Positions 15,990 to 23,569 of a DNA stretch of 43,545 nt are shown here, piece by piece (within the stretch, counting starts at the first letter, position 1; every line of letters begins with the position of its first letter). The notes under the pieces were generated by a model. That model searched no databases. It saw nothing but the letters and a program-made list of their open reading frames with translations, and was not told the DNA's origin. Source of the stretch: Lachnospiraceae bacterium (GTDB lineage Bacteria > Bacillota > Clostridia > Lachnospirales > Lachnospiraceae); assembly GCA_017546025.1 (NCBI GenBank), contig JAFYYS010000031.1, positions 1 to 43,545 of the forward strand, in the 5' to 3' direction. The translations under genes and the position numbers were made by a program.

Positions 15990-16511
15990 ATGGATTATTC
16001 AAGTATTATCATTCTGGCTGTCATTCTTGTTCTGGCTGTGTTGGTCTGGTTTGCGACTAAATATACAGGCGATCAGAAGGGCTTTGACGAAATGCAGCTC
16101 AAAAAGCGAGGAGATGCTTTCCGCATCGGGTTCTTCACTTTGCTTGCGTGTGTTTTCGCAATGCTGGTTATCACCTCAATCGAGTCTGTTTCCCAAAAGA
16201 TCTCGGTGGATTTCATGTTGGCTGCTTCGATCATGATCACGGTATGCGTATTCGGCGTTTATTCGATTTTCGCAGGCGCCTTCTTCCGCATGAATGAGAA
16301 TCCGAAGACTTATCTCGGCATTTGCTTTGCAGTCATTCTCCCGAATGCGGTTGTGTTGATCGGGGAACTGAAGAAGAGCGGGACGCTTCTTAAGGACGGT
16401 AAGCTGACCTTTACGCCCGGCGGAAACCTGCTCAACGTGCTGACATTTCTGATCATCGGCATCGCGGTTATCATTAAGATGGTTGCGAACAGCAGAGAGG
16501 AGCGCGAATGA
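15990..16511 (+). CDS. Four-helix membrane protein paired with an XRE regulator
   Basis: 173 residues with about four or five membrane segments: residues 5-25, then two between about 50 and 105, one near 110-130, and a C-terminal one near 145-168. A conserved-looking DQKGFDEMQLKKRGDAF segment sits in the first cytoplasmic loop. The function is unknown. It overlaps the next gene, a 64-residue helix-turn-helix protein, by four bases (ATGA), a coupling seen in many Clostridia and Bacilli, where the membrane partner is thought to respond to stress or to hold the regulator. That role is inference. The start at 15990 follows AGAGAGGAAA. Confidence 0.75.
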   Translation: MDYSSIIILAVILVLAVLVWFATKYTGDQKGFDEMQLKKRGDAFRIGFFTLLACVFAMLVITSIESVSQKISVDFMLAASIMITVCVFGVYSIFAGAFFRMNENPKTYLGICFAVILPNAVVLIGELKKSGTLLKDGKLTFTPGGNLLNVLTFLIIGIAVIIKMVANSREERE

Positions 16512-16702
16512 AGAATCTGAAGATGAAGGCCGCGCGAGCGGCAAAGGACATGTCTCAGGAACAGCTCGCGGATGCCTGCGGCGTATCCCGGCAGACAATC
16601 AGCGCCATTGAAAAAGGAGACTACAATCCGACCGTTAACCTGTGCATCGCCATCTGTAAGGCGCTCGGGAAGACTCTTAATGACCTGTTCTGGGAGGATT
16701 AG
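16508..16702 (+). CDS. Small XRE-family transcriptional regulator
   Basis: A 64-residue protein that is essentially one Cro/C1-type helix-turn-helix: SQEQLADACGVSRQTISAIE is the HTH, followed by the conserved GDYNPTVNLCIAICKALGKTLNDLF. It belongs to the YgzD-like group of minimal XRE regulators. It overlaps the membrane protein gene by four bases and must be cotranslated with it, so the pair probably works together. Target unknown; autoregulation of the promoter at 15910 is the simplest guess. Confidence 0.9.
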   Translation: MKNLKMKAARAAKDMSQEQLADACGVSRQTISAIEKGDYNPTVNLCIAICKALGKTLNDLFWED

Positions 16703-16782
16703 CGGCGGTTTCCCCGGTTTTGTAAGAGAGCTTTATCGCAAAATATCCCGGGAGACTGATCGGCCGGACACCCGTTTTTTTG

Positions 16783-16816
16783 AGGGCCCATACCGCAAAA
16801 CGGTAAGGGCCCTTTT
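16783..16816 (+). terminator. Intrinsic terminator
   Basis: AGGGCCCATACCG (16783-16795) pairs with CGGTAAGGGCCC (16801-16812), followed by TTTT. It closes the XRE operon. The TCACATTTTCC motif starts at its last T (16816-16826). Confidence 0.8.
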
Positions 16817-16864
16817 CACATTTTCCTCTTTTTTTGAAAAGGCTGTGTTTTCGGGAAAAGGATA

Positions 16865-16893
16865 TTTACAAATCACGGCAAATCATATATAAT
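16865..16893 (+). promoter_or_regulatory. nifJ promoter and leader
   Basis: TTTACA (16865-16870), 17-bp spacer, TATAAT (16888-16893): a near-consensus promoter, fitting a highly expressed gene. The leader contains a hairpin GCTTCCG/CGGAAGC at about 16911-16932 before the AGGAGG site. Confidence 0.75.
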
Positions 16894-16965
16894 TCTAATG
16901 TTAATGACTGAGCTTCCGGTTTCTCGCGGAAGCACGGCTTATATAAATCAAGGAGGACGTTTCAC

Positions 16966-19900
16966 ATGGCTAGAGAAAAACAGTCAATGGATGGAAACAC
17001 CGCTGCGGCTCACGTTGCGTATGCGTTTACCGAAGTAGCGGGCATCTATCCGATTACCCCTTCCAGCCCGATGGCCGACTATGTTGACCAGTGGTCCGCG
17101 GAAGGCCGTAAGAACATCTTCGGCAATACCGTAAAGGTTGTCGAGATGCAGTCTGAAGCCGGTGCGGCAGGTACCGTTCACGGTTCCCTTGCAGCAGGTG
17201 CTATCACGACTACATTTACCGCATCTCAGGGTCTTCTTCTGATGATCCCGAATATGTACAAGATCGCCGCAGAGCAGCTGCCCTGCGTTTTCGATGTATC
17301 CGCACGTTGCGTAGCTACGCAGTCCCTGAACATCTTCGGTGACCACAGCGACGTATACGCCTGCCGTCAGACCGGTTTTGCAATGCTTGCCGAGTCTAAC
17401 CCGCAGGAAGTTATGGATCTTTCTCCGGTTGCCCATCTTGCAGCAATCGAGGGTAAGGTTCCGTTCCTTAACTTCTTCGACGGCTTCCGTACTTCCCATG
17501 AGATCCAGAAGATCGAGAAGTGGGATTACGAAGATCTCAAAGAGATGACCAACATGGACGCCGTTAAGGATTTCCGTGAGCATGCTCTGAATCCCGAGCA
17601 TCCCGCAATGCGCGGTTCTCACGAGAACGACGACGTATTCTTCCAGCATCGTGAAGCATGTAACTCCGTATACGACGCCCTTCCGGCTGTTGTTGAGAAG
17701 TACATGAAGAAGGTGAACGACAAGCTCGGCACCGATTACGATCTGTTCAACTACTACGGCGCAAAGGATGCCGATCGCGTAATCATCGCTATGGGTTCCG
17801 TTTGTGACGTTGCAGAAGAAGTTATCGATTACCTCACCGCAGCAGGAGAGAAGGTCGGCCTTGTAAAGGTTCGCCTGTATCGTCCTTGGGTATCCTCCGC
17901 ACTCCTTAAGGTTCTTCCCAAGACCGTTAAGAAGATTGCCGTTCTTGACAGAACGAAGGAGCCCGGCTCCCTTGGTGAGCCTCTCTACCTTGACGTTGCT
18001 ACCACGCTTCGTGAGGCAGGTCTTGACAGCGTAATCCTTTCCGGCGGCCGTTACGGTCTCGGTTCCAAGGATACCGCTCCGTCCTCCATTTTCGCTATCT
18101 ACACCGAGCTGCAGAAGGATGCTCCTAAGAGCCGCTTCACGATCGGTATCGTAGACGATGTTACCAACCTTTCCCTTCCGGAAGTTAAGCCCGCTCCGAT
18201 TACCTCTGCAAAGGGTACCGTAGAGTGCAAGTTCTGGGGTCTCGGCGGTGACGGTACCGTTGGTGCGAACAAGAACTCCACCAAGATCATCGGTGACCAT
18301 ACCGACAAGTACATCCAGGCTTATTTCCAGTATGACTCCAAGAAGACCGGCGGTATCACCATCAGCCACCTTCGTTTCGGCGACAAGCCCATTAAGAGTC
18401 CTTACTACATCAACCAGGCTGACTTCGTAGCATGCCACAACCCGTCTTATGTAATCAAGGGTTACAAGATGGTTCAGGATGTTAAGCCGGGCGGAATCTT
18501 CATGATTAACTGCCAGTGGTCTGACGAAGAGCTTAACCAGCATATGCCTGCTGAAGCTAAGCAGTACATCGCTAAGAACAACATCAAGCTTTACACGATC
18601 AACGCTATCGACAAGGCAATCGAGATCGGAATGGGCAAGAGAACCAATACGATTCTCCAGTCCGCATTCTTCAAGCTTGCCAACGTTATGCCGATTGACG
18701 AGGCTGTTGAGTACATGAAGGCAGCTGCTAAGAAGTCCTACGCTAAGAAGGGTGACGCAGTTGTTGAGATGAACTACAAGGCTATCGACGCCGGTGTTGA
18801 TGCCATCCACGAAGTTAAGGTTCCCGCTGACTGGGCTACCGCTGTTGACGCTCCTAAGAAGGTTGAGCGTACCGGCCGTGCCGCTACCGTTGAGATGGTT
18901 AACAAGCTCCTTGATCCGATCGGTCTCATGGATGGTTACAGCCTTCCTGTTTCCGCATTCAAGGATATCGCAGACGGCCAGTTCGAGACCGGTGCTTCCG
19001 CTTACGAGAAGCGCGGTACCGCTGTAACCGTTCCTGCTTGGGACGCTGAGAAGTGTATCCAGTGTAACCAGTGTGCATTTGTATGTTCTCATGCTACAAT
19101 CCGTCCGTTCCTCCTTTCCGAGGACGAGGTTAAGGCAGCTCCTGCAAACATCAAGCTTGCAGATACGAAGCCTAAGGCATCCGAGTACAAGTACACCATG
19201 AGCGTTTCCCCGCTTGACTGTATGGGTTGCGGTGAGTGTATCACCGTTTGTCCGGTAGGCGCCATCGCTATGGTTCCTCAGGAATCCCAGGCTGAAGAGC
19301 AGCCCGTATTCAACTACCTTGTTGAGAACGTAGGCAAGAAGGCTGTTGCCGACACGATGCCTGCTGTTAAGGGTTCCCAGTTCAATCAGCCGCTGCTTGA
19401 GTTCTCCGGTTCCTGCGCAGGCTGTGCCGAGACCTCTTATGCAAGACTGATCACCCAGCTTTTCGGTGAGCATATGTACATCAGTAACGCGACCGGTTGT
19501 TCCTCTATCTGGGGCGGCCCCGCTGCTACTTCTCCTTATACCGTAAACAAGGACAGCAAGAAGGGTCCGGCTTGGTCCAACTCCCTCTTCGAGGATAACG
19601 CTGAGCACGGCTTCGGTATGTACCTCGGCCAGAAGGTTCTTCGTGACCAGGCTATTGCCAAGCTCGAAGAAATCGCTGCCGGTGATGCTTCCGAGTCCCT
19701 GAAGGCTGCTATTGCTGCTTTCCTTGAGACCAAGGACGACACCAAGACGAACAGCGCTATGGCTGACATCCTGATCGGAGAACTTGAAAAATGTGACTGC
19801 GACCTTTGCAAGGCAGTTCTTGATAAGAAGGATTACCTCGCTAAGAAGTCCGTTTGGATCTTCGGTGGTGACGGTTGGGCATACGATATCGGTTACGGCG

Positions 19901-20502
19901 GACTTGACCACGTACTTGCTTCCGGCGAGAACGTAAACGTAATGGTATTCGATACCGAGATGTACAGTAATACCGGCGGTCAGGCTTCCAAGGCAAGTAA
20001 CATCGGTGAGGTTTGTCAGTTTGCTGCAGCCGGTAAGGAAATCGGTAAGAAGAGCCTTGCTGAGATTGCTATGCAGTACGGTTACGTATATGTAGCGCAG
20101 ATTGCACTCGGTGCTAACCCTGCTCAGGCCGTTAAGGTTCTGCAGGAGGCTGAGGCTTACAACGGTCCTTCCCTTATCATCGGCTACGCTCCTTGCGAAC
20201 TCCACGGAATCGCTAAGGGCGGCATGAACCACTGCCAGGATGAGATGAAGAAGGCTGTTAAGGCCGGTTACTGGAACCTGTTCTCCTTCAATCCTGCTCT
20301 TAAGGCTGAAGGCAAGAATCCGTTCACCCTTACCTCTAAGGAAGGCGACGGAACGTATCAGGAATTCCTGAACAACGAGTCCCGTTACACTCGTCTGATC
20401 AAGCCGTTCCCGGAGAGAGCCGAGAAGCTCTTCGCAGAGTCCGAGAAGGTTGCAAACGAGCGTTATCAGCACCTGCTGAAGCTTGTTGAGCTTTACAAGT
20501 AA
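16966..20502 (+). CDS. nifJ: Pyruvate:ferredoxin (flavodoxin) oxidoreductase
   Basis: The enzyme converts pyruvate and CoA to acetyl-CoA and CO2 while reducing ferredoxin, the central electron source in clostridial fermentation. The 1,178-residue single chain matches the homodimeric form. It carries the N-terminal pyrimidine-binding region (YPITPSSPMAD), the gamma-like domain, two ferredoxin-type clusters (Cys697, 700, 703, 707 in CIQCNQCAFVC, and from Cys752 in CMGCGECITVC), a proximal cluster region (SGSCAGCAET), and a C-terminal thiamine diphosphate site (GGDGWAYDIG, Asp969; TEMYSNTGGQ). Codon use is strikingly restricted (GTT, GCT, AAG, CTT), as in very highly expressed genes. It starts at 16966 behind AAGGAGG. 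Reduced ferredoxin from it could feed the hydrogenase matured by HydG/HydF. Confidence 0.98.
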   Translation: MAREKQSMDGNTAAAHVAYAFTEVAGIYPITPSSPMADYVDQWSAEGRKNIFGNTVKVVEMQSEAGAAGTVHGSLAAGAITTTFTASQGLLLMIPNMYKIAAEQLPCVFDVSARCVATQSLNIFGDHSDVYACRQTGFAMLAESNPQEVMDLSPVAHLAAIEGKVPFLNFFDGFRTSHEIQKIEKWDYEDLKEMTNMDAVKDFREHALNPEHPAMRGSHENDDVFFQHREACNSVYDALPAVVEKYMKKVNDKLGTDYDLFNYYGAKDADRVIIAMGSVCDVAEEVIDYLTAAGEKVGLVKVRLYRPWVSSALLKVLPKTVKKIAVLDRTKEPGSLGEPLYLDVATTLREAGLDSVILSGGRYGLGSKDTAPSSIFAIYTELQKDAPKSRFTIGIVDDVTNLSLPEVKPAPITSAKGTVECKFWGLGGDGTVGANKNSTKIIGDHTDKYIQAYFQYDSKKTGGITISHLRFGDKPIKSPYYINQADFVACHNPSYVIKGYKMVQDVKPGGIFMINCQWSDEELNQHMPAEAKQYIAKNNIKLYTINAIDKAIEIGMGKRTNTILQSAFFKLANVMPIDEAVEYMKAAAKKSYAKKGDAVVEMNYKAIDAGVDAIHEVKVPADWATAVDAPKKVERTGRAATVEMVNKLLDPIGLMDGYSLPVSAFKDIADGQFETGASAYEKRGTAVTVPAWDAEKCIQCNQCAFVCSHATIRPFLLSEDEVKAAPANIKLADTKPKASEYKYTMSVSPLDCMGCGECITVCPVGAIAMVPQESQAEEQPVFNYLVENVGKKAVADTMPAVKGSQFNQPLLEFSGSCAGCAETSYARLITQLFGEHMYISNATGCSSIWGGPAATSPYTVNKDSKKGPAWSNSLFEDNAEHGFGMYLGQKVLRDQAIAKLEEIAAGDASESLKAAIAAFLETKDDTKTNSAMADILIGELEKCDCDLCKAVLDKKDYLAKKSVWIFGGDGWAYDIGYGGLDHVLASGENVNVMVFDTEMYSNTGGQASKASNIGEVCQFAAAGKEIGKKSLAEIAMQYGYVYVAQIALGANPAQAVKVLQEAEAYNGPSLIIGYAPCELHGIAKGGMNHCQDEMKKAVKAGYWNLFSFNPALKAEGKNPFTLTSKEGDGTYQEFLNNESRYTRLIKPFPERAEKLFAESEKVANERYQHLLKLVELYK

Positions 20503-20529
20503 TTTCGGGGCCTGAAAAGGCGTTTGAAC

Positions 20530-20559
20530 TTTACAAAACAGGTACTTATGTAGTATGAT
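20530..20559 (+). promoter_or_regulatory. Possible promoter of the GH39/rhomboid operon
   Basis: TTTACA (20530-20535), 18-bp spacer, TATGAT (20554-20559). A strong hairpin begins only four bases later, so transcripts from here would start at or within it. A TCACATTTTCC motif lies in the leader at 20610-20620. Confidence 0.45.
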
Positions 20560-20562
20560 TGA

Positions 20563-20592
20563 GGCGGTATGTTTAGCATACCGCCTTATTCT
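20563..20592 (+). terminator. Hairpin, nifJ terminator or leader attenuator
   Basis: Perfect 9-bp arms GGCGGTATG (20563-20571) and CATACCGCC (20577-20585) with loop TTTAG, followed by TTATTCTTT. It is the best terminator candidate for nifJ, whose stop lies 60 bp upstream. Confidence 0.6.
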
Positions 20593-20665
20593 TTGCAGAG
20601 GGGGAAATGTCACATTTTCCATATGCAGTAAAAGCGCGAGAGGAAAGAGAAAGGGGTTTGTTTTT

Positions 20666-22168
20666 ATGAAGCTTGACGTATCGCTTAAGGGCACGGAAAA
20701 AGTCGATTTCTGGAACAATGTCGACTTCTGTGTCGGTACCGGACGTGCGGGACTTGCACTGACGGAGGAATATCTGAAGGAGCTGTCCTTTGTACAGGAC
20801 ATCATCGGATTTAAGCATATCCGCGGCCACGGCCTGTTCTCGGATGACATGGCAATCTACCAGAAGCGGAAGAACTGGTTCACAAAGGAAGAGACAATCG
20901 AATATAACTTCACGTATCTGGACCGCGTGATGGACGCTTATCTCGAGCGGAACATCGTGCCGTTTTTGGAGCTTGGTTTCATGCCGAAGGAGATGGCAAG
21001 CGGCGACAATACGATTTTCTACTGGAAGGGCAACACGACGCCCCCGAAGGATTATAAGGACTGGACCGAGCTTGTCACGGTTACGCTTTCGCACCTTGTG
21101 AAGCGCTACGGCGAGCAGGTTTATTCCTGGCCGATTGAGGTTTGGAACGAGCCCAACCTTCCGGGCTTCTGGAAGGATGCGAACATGGAAGAGTATTTCC
21201 GCCTTTTTAAGGAAACCTTCCTTGCCATCAAGAAGCTCGACCCCCGCTTCCGTGTCGGCGGACCCGCTATCTGCGGCGTGCGCGACAAGGAATGGATGGA
21301 AGCGTTCTTCAGCTTCTGTAAGAAGGAAAAGCTGAAGGTTGATTTCGCTACCCGTCATCATTATACAACCGAGATGCCGAAGTACGACGGGCACTATACC
21401 TACCAGCAGCTTTCGGATCCGGAGCTCGGATTTGCCAATCTGCAGACGAGCCGCGATGTCATTGATTCCTATAAGGAATTCAAGGGTCTTGAGATGCACA
21501 TTACGGAGTTCAATACTTCGTATACGCCGACCAACCCGATTCACGATACGAATGAAAATGCCGCTTATCTGGCATATCAGCTCGAGCGCCTCGGCGAGAC
21601 CTCGTATTCTTATTCCTACTGGACGTTCGGCGATGTTTTCGAGGAGAACGGCGTGCCGTTTTCATTGTTCCACGGCGGATTCGGTCTCGTGGCACACGGC
21701 TGCATCCCGAAGCCCACATTCTGGACATTTGCCTTTTATAAGAGACTGCAGGACCACGCGACGGAATGCGTTTATAAGGGAAAGAACGCTGTCATCGTGA
21801 AGAACGCAAACGGCGGCTACGAAGGTGTTTTGTGGAACATGTCCGATGCAGAGTCTTTGATTGCATCCCTTAAGCTTCCCGTAGAGGCGAAGGAATACAC
21901 GCTGATTTCCGAAGTTGTTGACGAAGTGACCTGTAACCCGAGAAAGGTATGGCATGACCTCGGCGAGCCGAGAAATCCTTCCAAAGAGCAGGTTGAGCTG
22001 ATCCGCAGGTTCGCGTATCCTTTCTGTGAGAGCGACATCGTGAAGAAGTCCCGCGGCGGCAAGATTACCGTTGAGGAAGCAGTCCGCCCGCACGGCGTCG
22101 TATACTTCAGCGTGAACCCGAGAGAGTTTGAGGGCGACCGCGGCTTTGATTACGAGAGAAGAGAATAG
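20666..22168 (+). CDS. GH39 family glycoside hydrolase, probable beta-xylosidase
   Basis: 500 residues, the usual length for GH39 beta-xylosidases, which release xylose from the non-reducing end of xylo-oligosaccharides with retention of configuration. The acid/base Glu162 lies in EVWNEPNLPGFW and the nucleophile Glu281 in MHITEFNTSY. These positions closely match the known GH39 catalytic pair (about 160 and 277), as do the TIM-barrel landmarks between them. There is no signal peptide, so it acts on imported oligosaccharides. The chosen ATG at 20666 follows GAAAGGGG; an upstream in-frame ATG at 20555 overlaps the -10 element and is excluded. A rhomboid gene follows after 22 bp. An alpha-iduronidase-like activity is a less likely alternative. 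Confidence 0.9.
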   Translation: MKLDVSLKGTEKVDFWNNVDFCVGTGRAGLALTEEYLKELSFVQDIIGFKHIRGHGLFSDDMAIYQKRKNWFTKEETIEYNFTYLDRVMDAYLERNIVPFLELGFMPKEMASGDNTIFYWKGNTTPPKDYKDWTELVTVTLSHLVKRYGEQVYSWPIEVWNEPNLPGFWKDANMEEYFRLFKETFLAIKKLDPRFRVGGPAICGVRDKEWMEAFFSFCKKEKLKVDFATRHHYTTEMPKYDGHYTYQQLSDPELGFANLQTSRDVIDSYKEFKGLEMHITEFNTSYTPTNPIHDTNENAAYLAYQLERLGETSYSYSYWTFGDVFEENGVPFSLFHGGFGLVAHGCIPKPTFWTFAFYKRLQDHATECVYKGKNAVIVKNANGGYEGVLWNMSDAESLIASLKLPVEAKEYTLISEVVDEVTCNPRKVWHDLGEPRNPSKEQVELIRRFAYPFCESDIVKKSRGGKITVEEAVRPHGVVYFSVNPREFEGDRGFDYERRE

Positions 22169-22190
22169 TTACTTTAAGAGGGGAGCATAA

Positions 22191-23375
22191 ATGACAGAAG
22201 AAATTCGGGAATTTTTGGAGAAGATGGGCTTTACGGTTCTTCCGAACGGACCGGAAGGATGCCCGATTTATACGAAGAAGGATCAGGGGCAGGGCTTCGG
22301 CATCATCGTCGTTGACTGTGAGGAAACGGGAGACCTTCTGACAAAGGACCTTCACCGCGCAATGATTGCCTGGACGAATGAACGACTGAAATCAGATGGA
22401 TGCGCCGTGACCTCGGTTATCACATTTTTCATCACGTCCGAGCTTGCCAAGTACGCTTTATTCGGCGACGGAACGCAGTTCTGGATCATCTCGCCTGCGG
22501 GCAGAATCATTGTGAGAACCGGGCAGCCTGAGGACTTCGCGGGAATCCGATCCGAGCTCAGCAAGAAGATTGCGCCTCCGGCACCCGTTCAGAGCAGCAA
22601 CCCGGTCGAGATGACTTCGCCGGTTGTTCATATCAAAAGCACGAATCTGAACATGCCGATCGGTTTCTTCGAGGAATCGGCATACAGCCTGATGACCTGT
22701 TATTTCACGATTTCCCTGATGATTCTGAACATTCTGCTGTTTATCTGTCCGGTTGCGATGGACGGGATGGCCGGTATAGAGAGCCAGTGGCAGACCTTCG
22801 CATCAAGCTGGAACACCACGATTAAGGGCGGTAAAATCTGGCAGATGTTCACCTGCATGTTCATCCATGGGAGCTTCTTACACCTGAGTTCTAACATGCT
22901 GGCGCTTTTAATCATCGGCTACTGGCTGGAACGAAGAATCAGCAGAAGAGCATTTCTTGCCGTTTATTTCGGCGGTGGTCTTGTCGGAAGCCTTGTATCG
23001 CTTCTCTACCGCGGCGTCGTCATGGCCGACTCCCCGAGAATCGTGCAGGTCGGCTGGCTCCGGTATGCGATTGACCAGCGTACCATTATGGCGGGCGGTG
23101 CGTCCGGCGCCATCATGGCACTTGCCGGGGCAACGTTCTTCCGCATGTTCATCGGCCGTTCGTTTGACGGTTACTGGCCGGCGGAGAGAAGACCGTATCT
23201 GGATGTTCTCGTGTTCATCAGTGTGCTTGAAAACATCTTTGTCGCCGTGTTCGTAAAGGACCAGGGCAATACCGACGTATCCGCGCATCTGGGCGGCATC
23301 TTCGGAGGCTTTTTGATCATGAGCCTTGTGATGGTCATCCTTTACAGGCGCGAACAGAAACAGAAATACGGCTGA
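22191..23375 (+). CDS. Second rhomboid-family protease with N-terminal soluble domain
   Basis: 394 residues. Residues 1-130 form a soluble domain, followed by a linker and a rhomboid core with about six or seven membrane segments. The catalytic residues are Ser305 in GGASGAIMAL and His366 in SAHLGGIFGG; HGSFLHLSSN is the loop region. The soluble domain seems to be a divergent version of that in the rhomboid at 3090-4235, with a similar run ending in QFWIIS...GQPEDFAGI. It starts 22 bp after the GH39 gene with an AGAGGGGAG site and is probably cotranscribed with it, though a functional link to xylan use is not obvious. Confidence 0.9.
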   Translation: MTEEIREFLEKMGFTVLPNGPEGCPIYTKKDQGQGFGIIVVDCEETGDLLTKDLHRAMIAWTNERLKSDGCAVTSVITFFITSELAKYALFGDGTQFWIISPAGRIIVRTGQPEDFAGIRSELSKKIAPPAPVQSSNPVEMTSPVVHIKSTNLNMPIGFFEESAYSLMTCYFTISLMILNILLFICPVAMDGMAGIESQWQTFASSWNTTIKGGKIWQMFTCMFIHGSFLHLSSNMLALLIIGYWLERRISRRAFLAVYFGGGLVGSLVSLLYRGVVMADSPRIVQVGWLRYAIDQRTIMAGGASGAIMALAGATFFRMFIGRSFDGYWPAERRPYLDVLVFISVLENIFVAVFVKDQGNTDVSAHLGGIFGGFLIMSLVMVILYRREQKQKYG

Positions 23376-23391
23376 AAATGAAGCAGTTTAC

Positions 23392-23422
23392 AAACCGGGC
23401 AGGGTTTCCTGTCCGGTTTTTC
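23392..23422 (+). terminator. Intrinsic terminator after the second rhomboid
   Basis: AACCGGGCAGG (23393-23403) pairs with CCTGTCCGGTT (23408-23418) with one mismatch, followed by a run of five T including the last stem bases. Confidence 0.8.
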
Positions 23423-23454
23423 GTGGCATTTTTCACGGGATGAAATATTCTTAT

Positions 23455-23505
23455 GGAAAATGTGAAGATTATCCTTGACTTTAACGCGTTAAAGTGTTAC
23501 ACTTT
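23455..23505 (+). promoter_or_regulatory. Promoter and overlapping palindromic operators of the acyl-CoA ligase gene
   Basis: TTGACT (23475-23480), 17-bp spacer, TACACT (23498-23503). The spacer is filled by the perfect 18-bp palindrome ACTTTAACGCGTTAAAGT (23478-23495), and a second perfect palindrome AAAGTGTTACACTTT (23491-23505) covers the -10. This is an ideal repressor site. GGAAAATGTGA (23455-23465) lies nine bases upstream of the -35. A near copy of the operator precedes the symporter gene at 25282. Confidence 0.75.
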
Positions 23506-23569
23506 GACCGGACGAACTGTTAAGGGCTTCTTTTTTTGTGCCCTGAAAGATGATACGGAGGAAGATGAC

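Noticed and set aside
16984-20850. A 1,288-codon open frame on the minus strand opposite nifJ
   Set aside because: It is a by-product of the extreme codon bias of nifJ, which avoids codons that read as stops in antisense. The product has no recognisable domain, and nifJ is unambiguous.
23453-23569. N-terminal extension of the acyl-CoA ligase from an ATG at 23453
   Set aside because: The segment contains the promoter and its palindromic operators; the ATG at 23570 has a strong ribosome binding site and matches the family start.
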